Assembly (NCBI RefSeq): GCF_022539665.2 | Contig: NC_081331.1 | Location: 6,420,501-6,484,500 of the forward strand | Reading direction: 5' to 3' | Source of the DNA: Daphnia carinata | Taxonomy: Eukaryota > Arthropoda > Branchiopoda > Diplostraca > Daphniidae | DNA: 64,000 nucleotides | Shown: piece by piece, positions 23,701-36,568 of the stretch | Layout of the letters: every line of letters begins with the position of its first letter | Numbering within the stretch: position 1 is the first letter of the stretch | Translations under genes and position numbers: made by a program | The notes under the pieces: model-generated | Databases searched by the model: none | The model's input: the letters and a program-made list of their open reading frames with translations, nothing else | What the model was told of the DNA's origin: nothing

Positions 23701-25662
23701 GATCAAAAACGATTCATCATTTCATTGACAAATCAAAAAAAAAATTCATTTTCGTGATTCGACGACTCATTCCACCAAGTCCACACCGTTTCGTCTCCCC
23801 CAATGTTATCAGTCTGTCCTTTTTTTTTTTTTTTTAAATCTTTCAATTCAATTGCACCGTCCATTAAAAAAAAAAAAAATACGTTAAGTAGCCCCCGTTG
23901 TTTCCCTTGTTTGCCCCACCCCCCTTCCAACGATACAAACAACCACAACAACTAAGTGTCAAGAAAAGAAGAGGAATAGAAATAAAAATAAAATAAAAAT
24001 AAAATACTTTTGGAAAGAAGAAAAAAATAAATAAATAATATAAATCAACATAATAAAAAGCGGGAAGGCGGAGGATAGGAAGCGTATTGTGCGTGACTAA
24101 TTGCAAACAAATAAAATTTCAAACGTGCCGCCGCAATGTTGAAAATGAACAGCGGATCCACTTTCCCGACCCAGCCCCGATCTTAAAGAGTTTCGTACAA
24201 TAAATTCGTTCGAGGAATTTAATTGAAAAGAAGGTAATTTAAAAAAAAAATAATAATAAATAAATAAATTTAAAAAGTGGGAGGGGTGAAGGTAATAACT
24301 GAGGTGAAATTTGTCAGGTGTGAATTTTGAAACGGACTTGGCCGAATCGATCAAGGATTTCAGGATATGTTAAGGATACCGGTGTGGACAATATGGTGGC
24401 AGGACGTTTTCAGGTTTTTTTTTTTTTTCATCTTCTTTCCTCGTCAATTCCGATGTCTTAAATTGTTTTGTGTTTATAATTAACTTAACAAAATTGTAAT
24501 CGTGACTTAGGCGTAGAAATGAAACAATCGTATTTTACCTCGTAGAAGAGCCACGTGCTGAAGATGACTTGTATCGCGTTATAGATGACCAAAGTGCGGC
24601 GGAACTGGAAGGCTGGTCGGTCCTTCATGTAGGCGGGTCCCCACACTTTGACGAGCATGACGTAGGTCAAGCAGATTGCCAGCGTCGACAGCGGCGAGCT
24701 CATAAACAGCCAATTCTCCACTCTCCTATCTGATTTTGGCAAACAAATGATTTTATTTTTCGTTATTCTAAACGAGTCCAGACATGTTTTAACATTCAAT
24801 TTTCGTTACGCAAGCCGACAGTCTAATTGAATTAAATTACAAGTCTCTGGGGTATTCCCTGATTAGTTATTAACAATGTGACCCTCGTAAACGTACGGAC
24901 CGTCACGCAAAGGATGTCGTTTCTATTTTTTGTTGTTAGTTACAGACGTTGCCACACGAATCTGCACGCTAACACGCTCGGCCCCAGACAAATGAACTAA
25001 TCAAGTCTGTTACTCATACCCCACCCCCCCCCACCCCAAAAAAAAACAACGTGGTAGATCAAAATCTTAATTCCAGTGAATTGCTAATTTGAAATTAGCA
25101 TTTGTTAGTCAACTTAAATGCGTCTAACAATGTCTGGTATATCAACAACTGACGAACGGGATGAAAACAGCACGACTGACATCATTTTTCCCTATGACGT
25201 CAAGTGGCCAATGGCAAACGTTGAGGATCACGTTTCTCAGCAATGACATTCAACTTGGGCAGAAAAAAAAAAAGAAAAAAAAAATTGAAAGTGCAACACT
25301 TTGTTTGCACCAAATGAAATTCAACCAACTGGTTTGACGCGTTTTGATACGTCATTTCACCTTGCGCACGCAAACAGATAGCGCGTGAACTTGAAAACGA
25401 GTTTACCTCGCATTACGAGGGTTTAGCCCTTCAACGATGACCATTGAACGTGATCCACTTCATTCTCCCGTTTAACTAAATCTTAAAATTTCCGCTTCCA
25501 CTTAAATCGTTTCACGTCTACCCGAAACATAACGATTAGATTTGAAAAGCCCGCGAGAGGGCGGCCATTACGAAGCGGGAAATTTGAATTGAAATGTCAT
25601 TTACCTCTGAGGTCCCATATGCTGTTGTAGCCGTCGACGACGGTAGCCACGAGGGATGCCAT
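18545..25662 (-). CDS. ELOVL: ELOVL very-long-chain fatty acid elongase with cassette exons
   Basis: 3-ketoacyl-CoA synthase of the ER membrane, which condenses malonyl-CoA with long acyl-CoA; closest in wording to arthropod ELOVL1/7-type proteins. Constant exons: 25605-25662, 24539-24729, 19838-19894, 19525-19767, 19116-19274 and 18545-18757. One of three 81-bp cassettes (23592-23672, 22357-22437, 20968-21048) goes between the second and third. With one cassette the protein is 333 aa. Motifs: CQPVDY in the cassette, [26 protein letters not shown], catalytic HVVHH at 145-149, [20 protein letters not shown], and [21 protein letters not shown]. The last exon adds about 70 residues of NGHSNG/NGHTNG repeats instead of a short dilysine ER-retrieval end; it finishes SKNE. 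Long homopolymer-filled introns are unusual beside the compact neighbours. Start: first ATG ([11 protein letters not shown]). Confidence 0.94.
18577..18727 (-). repeat. Coding tandem repeat for Asn-Gly-His/Thr/Ser tail
   Basis: Imperfect repeats of about 12 bp (plus-strand look GGCCGTTGGTGT) encode repeated [11 protein letters not shown]-like units at the elongase C-terminus. Low complexity, probably length-variable between individuals. Confidence 0.85.
20753..20797. repeat. (GA)n followed by (GATA)n microsatellite
   Basis: A pure GA run passes directly into GATA units, in an ELOVL intron just downstream (in transcript sense) of cassette C. Confidence 0.95.
20968..21048 (-). other. ELOVL: ELOVL cassette exon C (third in transcript)
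   Basis: 81 bp, phase 0 at both ends, acceptor ATTTCCAG and donor CGG|GTGAGT. It encodes [13 protein letters not shown], then CQPVDYT, ending DNPLAIR. It shares about 16 of 27 residues with cassette A. Confidence 0.92.
22357..22437 (-). other. ELOVL: ELOVL cassette exon B (second in transcript)
   Basis: 81 bp, phase 0 at both ends, acceptor CTTCGCAG and donor AGG|GTGAGT. It encodes [13 protein letters not shown], then CQPVDYS, ending LDEMAVR. It shares about 15 of 27 residues with cassette A and is the most divergent of the three. Confidence 0.92.
23592..23672 (-). other. ELOVL: ELOVL cassette exon A (first in transcript)
   Basis: 81 bp, 27 codons, phase 0 at both ends, acceptor CTTGACAG and donor CGG|GTGAGT. 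It encodes a segment starting [11 protein letters not shown], then CQPVDYS, ending DDPIAIR. It matches the expected elongase loop between the second and third membrane segments. Confidence 0.92.
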
Positions 25663-26298
25663 GTTGTATCGCTGACTTGTGACGTTTCTAGGTTTTCACC
25701 GGTTGGCGAGAAAAAAAATGTCTTCAGTTTGTCTTCTGCTGATTTTTTTTTTGTGTGCGCGTTGAGTGTTCACCTTTGTGGGAAGAACCACCGCGACGTA
25801 CTTGCGTGGCCCACAGCGGAATGAAAGTCAGAGACCTAAGGGGGTGAAAACAAGAGGACATCATTAAAATGATATCAAAATTTTGAGAATTTGAAGGACC
25901 CAGTGTTGTCAAACTATTTGAAATGATGCAATCAAAATCAGATTTTGATTTCAAACGAGCAGATGTTCACATACGAAGCACAGGAAACGATTTGCATATC
26001 AAACTAACGGGTTGCATCATTTATAGATGCAGACATCATTAAAAAGAAAATAGGGTCAGTGAAAACAGCCGTTGCGTCAGATGGCCAAAATGTTCAACAC
26101 CCAAACAACGAAACGGATCTAGGGTTTTTACCTTTAAGGTGTCAATCACACACACACAAAAAAAAACCTGTCCGAGGAATGTTGTGCAGAGATTTTAAAA
26201 ACAAAACAAAAAAAAAACAAACGCTTGCCTAACTAAAGAAAAAAAAATTGTAAGCAAGCTTTAAGGAACCAGGTCAAACCATGGCTTAGAGCGATGAT

Positions 26299-26336
26299 AC
26301 ACACACACACACGTACACACACACACCACACACACG
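26299..26336. repeat. (AC)n-type microsatellite
   Basis: Interrupted ACAC run in the ELOVL upstream region. Similar short runs occur at 31856-31875 (CA). Confidence 0.9.
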
Positions 26337-27527
26337 TAGACACACGCATAGCGCGTCGATAATCAGAAAAGGAGGGGCACAACACACACACACCGAAGGG
26401 TACAAGAAGAATTTTCACCTTTTCAAACCTTCCCCTCCCCCCCCCTACCTGTTCTTCCTCTTTTTTTTTTTCCCTCCTGAGTTTGGGCAACGATTCAAGT
26501 CCGTTCTCGACAGTGTTCCCAAAATGATAGCCATCTCCCCATACTTTGCTTTTTTTTTTCTTCTCTTTTGAAAATGTTGTATGACCCTATTGGCTTCCAA
26601 GTTGCCAAATTGGGCCAATACCGAACAAAATGTTTTGAAAAATGCTGTTAAAAAAAATAAATAAATAAAGCTAAACACAAACAATTGGCTGCGGCGTTCA
26701 ACTCTCTCAAAGTTGGGCTCGATTTCGGCGCTCGCACAAAACCTTCTGGCTAATCGTCATAGACGACCTACATCTTTCTCTGCCTCAACTTTCTCCTACA
26801 TGTTGTGTTACTCTCTTTCTCAACAAGCTATCCATTAGCCAAATATATTCAATACAAAAATAAAAAAGGTTGATTTTCAATTTTCAATGTAAAAGGACAT
26901 TTTTGTTTAAACGGGCTAAATTGAAGAACATCGAAGCTACTAAACCTGATTTTTTTTTTTTTTACCTCCAAGATTAATTAGTAACACTTAAAAAAGATAA
27001 TGTGCCAGGTGTAGCTGCAACTCACTGTCGACTGCACAGATGCGCAACGGTGAGATGGTGGCGCGCACGCGCGCGTTCACTACGACAAGAGGCACAGGTA
27101 AGACGCACGTGGAAATGGGGTCCCTTCTTTTTAAAAGTCGGAGCTGTTGGACGCACAGGTAGAGGGGGAATTAAAAAAAAAAATGGAAAGAAGAAGAAGA
27201 AGAAGAAACAAAAATGTGAGACTGACACTCGGAGAGAGACTGGTCATCGAATCGGCTCATCGGTCCTATATAGTTTGAAATGCCATCGTGACTCCGCCCT
27301 CTTTCCTTTGGCTGGAAGAAGCCAAATGGCTACTTGCTGTCCCACCACATCAAGCCGAGAATTTGCAAAAAAAATAAAATAAAAATAAATACATTTCGAA
27401 CGATCAAGTTCTCTTTCATTGACCTCGGTTATTTCTAGCTACTGTTTTTGCCCATTCTCGGCAGATTCGTCGTGTTGAGACGCTACGCAAAACGATGTCA
27501 ACACGAAACAAATGAATCGCTAAACAT

Positions 27528-27549
27528 AGAGAGAGAGAGAGAGAGAGAG
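27528..27549. repeat. (GA)n microsatellite
   Basis: Uninterrupted GA dinucleotide run in the non-coding region. Confidence 0.9.
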
Positions 27550-30360
27550 GGACACTCCCTGCGCGTGGATTCGACATTTCTGTGTTGCAAGGCAAAGTGA
27601 ATTCAAGGTGTAATACACAGGTAAAATGGGCAACAGGTAAAAAAAAAAAAACAAATAGAAGGGGGGAAAACCAAAAAGAAAAACCGTGTTTGTTGAAGAT
27701 TGCTAACCCTTAAAAAGAATGCAATCAAGGTTGTCGCTGCCGTTACCGACATGCGTCAAATCCTGTTCCAGTTCTATTAATTACAACCGCACACCTCGGC
27801 AACGATCGAATGTCATTAGCAGCACGTGCACACGAAATTTGAATGCGTGTTTCTAAAAATATATCTCGAATCCTTGAAAGCCGATATGGTAATAAACAAT
27901 ACCTCAGTCTGGACACACTGAAATCAGTGCGAGTTCGATTGGCCTTGGGTATCGATAACCGGATCAAATTACAATTGCCTGTCATTGCTTCCGCTGTGCG
28001 TTGGATTGGAAATGCATTTCAGCAATGCAATGATATCTAGAGATGAACGTTCATTTCGTTCAAACAAATATGAAAAATGAAAGGCAATCGCAAAGATTCA
28101 AGAGCCACTCGAGATAAAAAAAAAAAAAAGTGTCATTCATAGAGAGTTGAGCCAATCAATGTGTGTCGGGATTGTAAAAGAGACTCGTGCCGGATAAACG
28201 AGCTTGAACGCTCGTTCTCGACCAATCAAAAATGAGACACGCTCGACGACGTAATCGATCGTAAATCAATATTGAAATCAAACAGCTTTTGTCCATAAAC
28301 AAATCAATAAAAAAAAAAGAACGGCAAAACAAAATGTGGGTCCCCCATATATACGCCCAACTGTTAAAACTCATCAAGTGCATGGAAATATATATATTTT
28401 TTTTAAAGTGGGCGAAATGAATTAAAAATAAAACCTATTTGACCCTGTGCAAATATGGAGGTCAACTATCTTTCCGGAATGTTTGAGGGCATTTTTTTTT
28501 TACAAAGAAAAGGTGGTTTAAACAAAAATGGATTTCTCAGGTGTCTGACCCCGAAGAACCTCTTAACGTTTCAATCGAAATCCTTAAGTTTAAAAAAAAA
28601 AAAGGGGGGGATTTCTCTTGAGATTGGCATTAAAAGAAAATACAAAAAAGGTCAACTGCTAAATCCTTGGACAAGGAAGCATCTAGACCCTGACCTACCT
28701 ATTTAACTACGTACTTGCTATGTTTTTTTAAATTCCCTTTAATGCCCTAAAGCCGTTCGTCAAAGAAATTTACAATCAACCGGACTTTGCGAACGAGGCT
28801 AGACGGTACACATATTTCACCGACTTTCTATTTGGCAAGCGAAAGTTCAGCGGCGGAAGGAGGAGCAAACACGATGGCCGATGGCAACCGTCCATACAGA
28901 ACAAACGCAATCGATATTGGCTGTACACAAGACCCATAATAAAAAAAAAGAACGTAGAAAATAAGCCGAACGTTTCTACCCGTCTTCACAAATTTATTTT
29001 CACCCGAGATTAGCATTCAAATTGAGCACTCACCGATGGTGATATTTTTAAAAATGTAGGATGTACGTGTAAAGAGGCGTTCATATAAAAAAAAATAGAA
29101 AGTTGCAACTTTGGCACGCTGCTATCAAGTCGATTGCGCGCGGAATTTCAAATTCATTCGATTCGGAAGGATGAAAGAAAAATTCCCGAAATTTCGAAGT
29201 CAAGATAATCAAATATTTGGACAACGTGGTCCCGCGAGTCAATAACACGATATCGATTCGTCAATGCTAATCGTAAAAAATTCACGGCCGTTGCGTCAAT
29301 GTAATGATATCGGTTCCGTTGCCACGGCAACCTTCCGTGTTGCTCTCGCACCCCAATTTCCGGAGATATGACATCACGCGAAACACGCACGACGACCGTG
29401 TTTCATAAAAGCAATAAACGCGCGTTTTAATTTCAAACAAAAAACCGGAATAATAATAAAAAAAAAAAAATTCAGGATAACACCCAAGAATTTATGACGT
29501 CATAATCAACGCCAATTTTTTTGTGGAACAAAAACCTGATTTTTCCCTTACATTACTTCAAGAAAAAGCGAAAGCCGTTCGTCTGGTCTTTAAGAAAAAT
29601 CACGACCGGTAAAAAAAAAACAAAAAAAACATGAGCCAACCCGACAGACAGGATCTATTTACTGCCAAACACGTTACGTCTTTTAATTTTTTCAGTTTAG
29701 AAAGTAGCCTCTCGAAGATCCGTTTTCCTTTCTCCAAACGTTCTCTTTCAAAAAGAAAAGAAGCTTCTTTCGATTATTGGCCGTGCGCGTACCTTTCTCT
29801 CGAAACGTGGAACGTGTCAGGTGAATCCCGATAGATGGCACGTTGCCTTAAATGTTAAGTCGTATCCGAAAAAAAAGGGGGAAAGAAAAAATAAAAAACA
29901 ATTCAATAATCGCCTGCGATGACCTATAGCTGCTGGCCGTCCTCGTTGTTATTCCGCATTCCGTCGGGTCAAGGCTCTTCTTTTTTTTTCTTGTGTCGTC
30001 TCACGTTCAAAGCTGATGGACGTACGGTACTCATTCACGTTGTTCTATTACCTTCCTCTTTTTTTTTTTTTTCTCTTTGTTTTGTTTTATTATCCCGTTG
30101 AAAAAGAACTAAAAAAGATGCGTCGTTTCTTCTATCGGATCCCCCCCCCCCTTTTTTTCCAAAACTTTTAGGGTTGTCTTGATACTACTGCCTTTTTACA
30201 GGTGGGCTTCTCTATTTAGTAGGTCGTCAGGTCATCCCGTAGCTCCGAGGGATTTTCATCCGCCCTTCCATCTTTTTTTTTTTTTTTTTTTTTTTTTGGT
30301 GGGGGTCTTAGATTCCTAACGGGAATCCGTCCCGGTCCCTCTCCATCTTCGTCTTTCAAC

Positions 30361-30376
30361 ATGGCAGACACCAACG
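30361..30376 (+). other. Possible orphan first coding exon
   Basis: CAACATGGCAGACACCAACG is followed by a donor-like GTATGA. It would encode Met-Ala-Asp-Thr-Asn and one further base. The ATG context is good, but I find no second exon on this strand for many kilobases, so this may be chance. Confidence 0.15.
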
Positions 30377-33300
30377 GTATGAAAAAAAAAAATTAAAAGC
30401 CCAAAACTTTGATTTTATCGTTTTTTATGCTGCCGATTTTCTTCTTTAAACTATTCGCCATTAAAAAAAAGAAATAAAAAAAAAAGCCACACCTTGAATT
30501 GGAACTCGCGCTATGTCGTCTTCCTTCTAGCCGCTTTTTTTTCTGTATGCCCTCTACCAAAAAATAAAAATGTGGAACATGAAAAATGAATTAAGGAGAA
30601 AGAACTTAGCCGAGAAAACTAGGCACAGATGCGTCCATACGTCTCCATTTGGGTTTGGCCCTGTGCGTAGGTTTACGTTGCGGGATTGCCAACTATACGC
30701 GATAAGGCAACAACGGTGCGGTATGTGGTATCACTTCCGTGTGTTACGCCGCCCTCTGATAAAACAAGCCTACATCACAATACTGAGAAACGTCGGCAAA
30801 TGAAAACCCGTTTTTCATTGCTACGTTCTAACGAGAACACACGTAATTAGCACATCGAATGCATTTTTGTTTGTCTTCGCCCGTTTTCAGAATGCTAGTG
30901 CAAAAATCAAAGCCACCTCCCACCCATAAAAAAACTGTGAAGAGTCAGATCGTTCAACAAAATCACGAGGCGTTTTTCTCCGTAAAGCAAGTCAACAAAC
31001 TCTCTCCAGTTTCACCTGTTTCACCCATTTCTTTTATGGGCAGTCACGAACGCCCGCGTGTACGATTCATCATCCCAACACGACACATACGAGGAAAAGG
31101 TTTTGTTTCTTCGAAAAGAGTTCGTAGAGTTCACAAATCTCAAATACAGGGCATAGAGATATCAAATGTTTAAAGAATAAACCTCGTGAAAGACAGACAA
31201 AAAGAAAAGAAAAAGGCGCGTGTTGCCTCAATGCACATGTCAGCTGTAGACAGAATGGCGGCCCCCATCAGTAAGACCCACAAAAAAAAAATGAGGCTTT
31301 CTTTCTCGAAAATAAAACGACATAATTTTTTAAACCACGTTTCTCAGAAAATAATAATACCAAAAGAAAAAAAAAAATAGATTGCCCGAGAAACAGGTGG
31401 TTCTTTTCAGTTTGGCACATTTTTCTTTGGTGGGGGAGGAAAAGAAACGAATGGCTCGAGGGTTTGGGCACGAAAAAAGGAAAAAAAAAATAATTCGTTA
31501 ACTTACCCGACTGTTGTAATAGCGACGAAAAGGGAAATCAACAGCAGGAAACCCCCAAAAAAAAACGTTGCAGAAAACAAGTTGTTCAAAGAAATCAAAA
31601 ATCAAAGGTGTTTAACCGGTCCTTCTTCTTCTTTACTGCTGTGTGTGTGTGTGTCTAGTGGAGAGAACCGGCTCGACGTGACACGACACTGACAATTCTG
31701 CTGGCCAACTGTGGACTCCCTAGTCTGGAGGCTTGTACCATTGGCGGGTACCACCAGAGCGCCCGGTGTGGGTGTGTGGGACTCTCTCCAACGCCATGCA
31801 ACCCGAGGCGGACAAAATGAGCAAAGAACGTTCTCTCTGACGTATCCCCCCACCGCACACACACACACACACACATATCCAGTGTGTTTGTCTACCATTT
31901 TTACCTGTTTATCTGCCGGCTAAATGTATGTGTATACTCTATAATATCATCACGCACAACCGACAACGATACCTTACGATAGATGGTACACGGAAATGGC
32001 AGCCATTTCTGTCTTTCCTCGTTGCAAAAGTTGGAGTATTTTTTCCTCAGGTTTCCTTTTTATTATTTGAGGTTTAAGGGAACGTCATCGTTTCTTTTTT
32101 TAGTTTTTTCTGGGGAGATTTTTCGGAGGTTTCGTGCAAGATTTTTTTTCTCCCCTCCCCATTCCTGTGACGTCTTTCCCCTTCCCCAAAAGAGTCTTTT
32201 CGATCGACGCCATCTAACGTCAACATTGGACAGAGGGACGTCTGTTTAGTCTTTCAAGAAAAAAGTTACAGTTAGTTTCTTTTTCTTTGAATTGAAAAAC
32301 TAAAACAAAATTAAGATAAACAACTTGGTTAAAAACACCTACTGCGTCATTCTTACCCGAACGGCCAATAAAGAAATGAAGACAGGTCTTTCAAGAATGA
32401 CAAACTGCACACGTGTTTTCCCACTCATGACTGTAGTCTCCCTAAAAACTGGAAAGCCGCCATTTGATTTTTTATGTCGTTTTCTTTTTTTGCAATAATA
32501 AAAAAAAGAACCTGGATCTCAGCCCAAGCTATTAAAAAGCAAATCAAACATGCAATTTTTAATAACTTCTGTCATTCATTTCTGAAAAAAAACGGAGTAA
32601 GAAATATAAAATGTCTCAACGATGACTCAATATAATCCTCTGTTATGATTCACTGGGGATCAGAAAAAAAACGACGGACGGCATTTTTTGATCGCCATCT
32701 TGGCCAAACATTGCATCTAGCATTTTTCACCAACCTTCTTTTTTTTATCATGCTAATCAGGTTAGTTAGTCATGACTACGTATGCGACAACAGCAGTTGT
32801 GGCACCGTTGTTGTGTGTTTTCCATCGTTCCGGTTGTTGAAGTCGGTGGGCAGGTTAGATAACATGGGCAGACTTCTACCTCATTATCATCATCCTGGGC
32901 TTATTAGTTGAGCTCTCTCTCTCGCCTTATTTCAACAAAAGTCATTCCCTCCTTTAAAGTTACTTTTATTTCTTATCAGCAAACACACAACATATGCGTT
33001 GAATGGACTTCAAATCTATCTTAAAGCCTTGACAGCATAAGGCTAAATTTACAACACTACCCTCCTGCTTCCCGTCCCAAAAAACAACCACGAGACGAGC
33101 AGACAAACGAATGTTGTTTCCAACGGATTCGTAATTTCATATTAGCTCACAAAGTTATTACCGTGTACATTACACTAAACTAGAAATAACATACACATTT
33201 GGCAACGTTTTTTTTTTCTTTTGCCCCCTGTCGTTGGGCAACAAGTGCGCTTGACCACTGTCTTTTGTTTACCAAATGGCCAAAAAACGCAACAATTGAA

Positions 33301-34018
33301 CACGAGAAACTTCTAAAAATAAAGAAAAACTAGGTCCATAATGGCCAACAAAGCGAGAATACACCTAGGTAGAACATATAAAGAAAATGTTTCAGCTGTT
33401 GTCCAGTGAAAATTGAGGTCGCTAACCGAATGGCCAGGCATTATAATATTGGTGGAAACAGCAAGGCAGCAGCAGTTGTTGAGTCCACCAAGAATTTATA
33501 TGGCCCTGTCATTTATCAGCCAACAGTTGTAAAAAATAAAAAAAAGAACTTTTTCCCCTTCACGAATGTATGCTACAATAAATATGAATAAAAATGCTTG
33601 TACTACTCTAAGCTGATTTCGAAGAGCCACACACATGCTGATTTGGGCGAGAAAACACTACATGTGGCACGTGCTTACGTCGTCTGGTGGCGATCTAACT
33701 GTGACAGAAAACTATCAGAGCATCAAGTTTCTGTGCGGATGTCTAACGTATCGAGTCCATCTAGAAATAAGACGAGGAAAAGAAGGAAGAATTCAACAAT
33801 AACATGAGTCCAAACAAAAAAAAAAAAATGGTTGAATTTGCTGACCAAACGATAGGCACAAAATGTTATACACAGGGACAGCAGCACCACCTGTGCCGGC
33901 GGCTGTTGTTATTTGGCTGACCTCAAAAAAAGTGACATCACACAAAACCAAACGACCGCAAAATAAGCCCTTCGAGTGGATACAAGAAAGGGCCGACCTT
34001 CCGTGAAAAAAAAAAGAA

Positions 34019-34046
34019 ATATATATATATATATAGAGAGAGAGAA
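34019..34046. repeat. (AT)n-(AG)n microsatellite
   Basis: AT repeats pass directly into AG repeats in non-coding DNA. Confidence 0.9.
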
Positions 34047-35059
34047 CACCTTATACCTCCCGCGCTTTATCCCTCACATCGGTTGGCATCGGGAGTAGGG
34101 CAACGATGGTGTGCGTCAAGACCCGCCATTCGAAAGAAAAAAACCTTGAACTTGGCAACTTCCTCATTGTTGTTGAATTTGCTTCGTGCTTTGTCTTTTT
34201 TTCTTGTCGGTTCAGCAGATAATCAAACGAATGCGATTAGAATCGGGTCAGCAAACTGCAACGTGATCTTTTTCATCTTGATTGTCAATCGACATGATAG
34301 TCATAATCGATTATCGATAATCGTAAATTTTCTTATTATTTTCACAACATTTCCGCCATCTTTTTTCCCCTTCTTTTTCCTCATTGTAACCAAATCTCCT
34401 TTGTGTTGAGGACATTTTTGTGGAACACGATACGTGTTCACATATTATTACATTGCCTAGCAAGAAAAGCTTGATGTACCAAAAGAAGAATACAACACAG
34501 TTGAGATCTTCTTTCATTCTTTCTTTAGATTTATAGAGTAGCAGAGAGTACCAGATAAGTCAGATATTGTCTAAACTAAATGGGTTCACGTTTTTCTTTT
34601 TTTTCACGTTTGACGGCGTAGCGTTCCTATTCATTCAGAACTCGATTCACGTAGACGTGCACAGCAGGACAGGCCCCCATGGCACGCTGACCTCTTTTCT
34701 CGTCGGCTTTCCCGTCTCGCATGCAAACATACACAAAAGCGAGAGAGAGAGAGAAATACCACAAGCAAGTCTTGTATTGACCAACATTGGGAAAATATTG
34801 GAAAATGAGTAGGGGGTTCTATCTCAGATTCTTATTGGCGTCTAGTCGCAGCATCAAGAGGAATGAAATGTCCAGTTGGCGTTTCGTTACTGGGCAGGAA
34901 CAAGCTTCGTGTATTCATCGCATATACACACAAACACCCATAAATAGAGGCAGACTAATCAAGAAAGGGCTACGTGTATTAGAAGAAAAACAAAAAAAAA
35001 ACATTAAAACGAACGAAATGGGACGCGTGTGAAAGCAGGAAGCGAAAGGAGCAAATGAA

Positions 35060-36568
35060 TCAATAGTGGAAAAAGGAACGGAAGGCTGTCGCCAACAAGG
35101 GAAGAAGGGCTAGGCAGGATCCTGATGATGTCCAGCGTGAGCCACCGTTGCAAACGTTGGTATCGCAGCAATGGACGGCCAGGAAGCGATCCCGATCGTT
35201 GCTTTCTAATCCATCAGAATATGCAAATCACACAAATAACAGGATCCCGTTATTCATCATTCCATATCTCTCACAACCAGACTAGGCCATATTGAATTCT
35301 TTATATATACCAGGCCATCATCGTTTATTCTATAAACAAATTCGGGGCCAGAGAGGGGGAGGGAGTTGTATTATTAATAACAATGCAAATTTTTCTCCCC
35401 GACTACTGAGGAGGCCTTCCTATTGATACGGTTTGGATTAAAAAAAAAAATGGAACATCGGTGAAATGAAAAGACTGTTATTTTGCATTCGAACGATCGA
35501 GGGAAAAAATGGAGCCAGGAAAAATAAACGAGTGAATAGTCACGAAAACGATGACATACGTATGCAGCTGACTTCTTTCCTTTTTGGCAAAGTGAAAGTG
35601 TGTTATTATGCAGAATAAAGTCCCCTCTTCCTCTTGTGTTACGCAAAAGAATAAGAAGAGACCCTCTTCACCTTGTAATCACATGCAGAAACCCAACCCT
35701 TGTCGTCCCACTTTCGTCTATTTTTCAGTGCCATATGCCGTTGGCAAATAAGCCCATTTCAATGGCTATTGCTGTTTAGCATCCCAAGAGCTGGAATTTT
35801 GTTTTTCTGTTTTGGTAAAATAAAAAGAGGAGGGGATTCCAAGGAAAACTTACTGTCAACGCAGGTTTTTTCGTCGCCGCACTCGCGGTTGATCAGGCCG
35901 GAAGGCAGGTGCAATTTCTAAAGGAAAACAAGAAAGAAGGACGAGAAATAGAAATAGGTAAATAGACAAAAAGAAAAAGAGCACACACAGTATATATACA
36001 TTTTTAAAAACCACGCAAGAAAGAAAACAGGTGGAATTTTCTTTTTTTTATGTTTCAGTTTCATTTTCCCACATGTTATTCGCTAGCTGATGTCGGCCGT
36101 GGTGGCAGATGGCTCCAACCTAAGGAGAAAGAGCTCTTGGAAAAAGCGCAAAAATCAAGAATGATATTTTTTTTTTCTCAAGGAAAAAAGCTGCTGGCAA
36201 TGGCCAAAGCAATAGCCCAAAAAAGAGAAAAATGAAGAGAAAGCTACTCGCGAAAGATTGTAGAGTAGAAAGAAAGCCAATTTCAATACATTTTAAAAGG
36301 AAAATGCCTCAATTCCTCCCAGCCAAAATTAAATATTATAGAACGCAGGGCATTTTAAAATTTCCAGTGGACTTTTGTACAAAAATTGTGTTTTGAATAT
36401 TCAAAAAAAACTTACTAGACATCTGTCGGCTGATGATGGACATGTCACTGCTTGGCTGTCTTCGAATTTGGAACAACCTTTACAGTTGACACATCGCAAA
36501 GCGGTTGTTGCCGCTGGAAACACTGCCACCATCACGAAGACGACCAACATCCACAATCGGCCATCCAT
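35060..36568 (-). CDS. GPI-anchored Ly6/uPAR (LU) domain protein
   Basis: Small secreted three-finger-fold protein of the Ly6/uPAR superfamily, probably GPI-anchored at the cell surface. Exons in transcript order: 36416-36568, 35854-35917 and 35060-35205; phases agree and the protein is 120 aa. Residues 1-23 are a signal peptide (MLVVFVMVAVFPAATTA core, start at the first of two Mets). The mature part holds ten Cys in LU order: RCVNCKGC, TCP, DRC, REC, KTC, then the hallmark HCCDTNVCNG. After a Ser-rich stretch the last residues are hydrophobic (CLALLPLLATAF), the usual GPI transamidase signal. Arthropods have many such proteins acting in septate junctions, ion-channel or receptor modulation; I cannot assign this one to a named ortholog. 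Confidence 0.85.

Larger units (their letters stand above)
25663..35059. other. Nine-kilobase non-coding region upstream of ELOVL
   Basis: No gene that I can support. The left end holds the ELOVL promoter and 5' UTR. The DNA is full of poly-A/poly-T tracts and dinucleotide runs, and all open frames are short and low in complexity. A candidate first exon is listed at 30361-30376. The right end lies downstream of the minus-strand Ly6 gene and probably contains its 3' UTR. Confidence 0.5.

Noticed and set aside
27061-27078. Alternating GCGCGCACGCGCGCG, considered as a Z-DNA or CpG-promoter element
   Set aside because: Too short and isolated, and no gene start could be tied to it.
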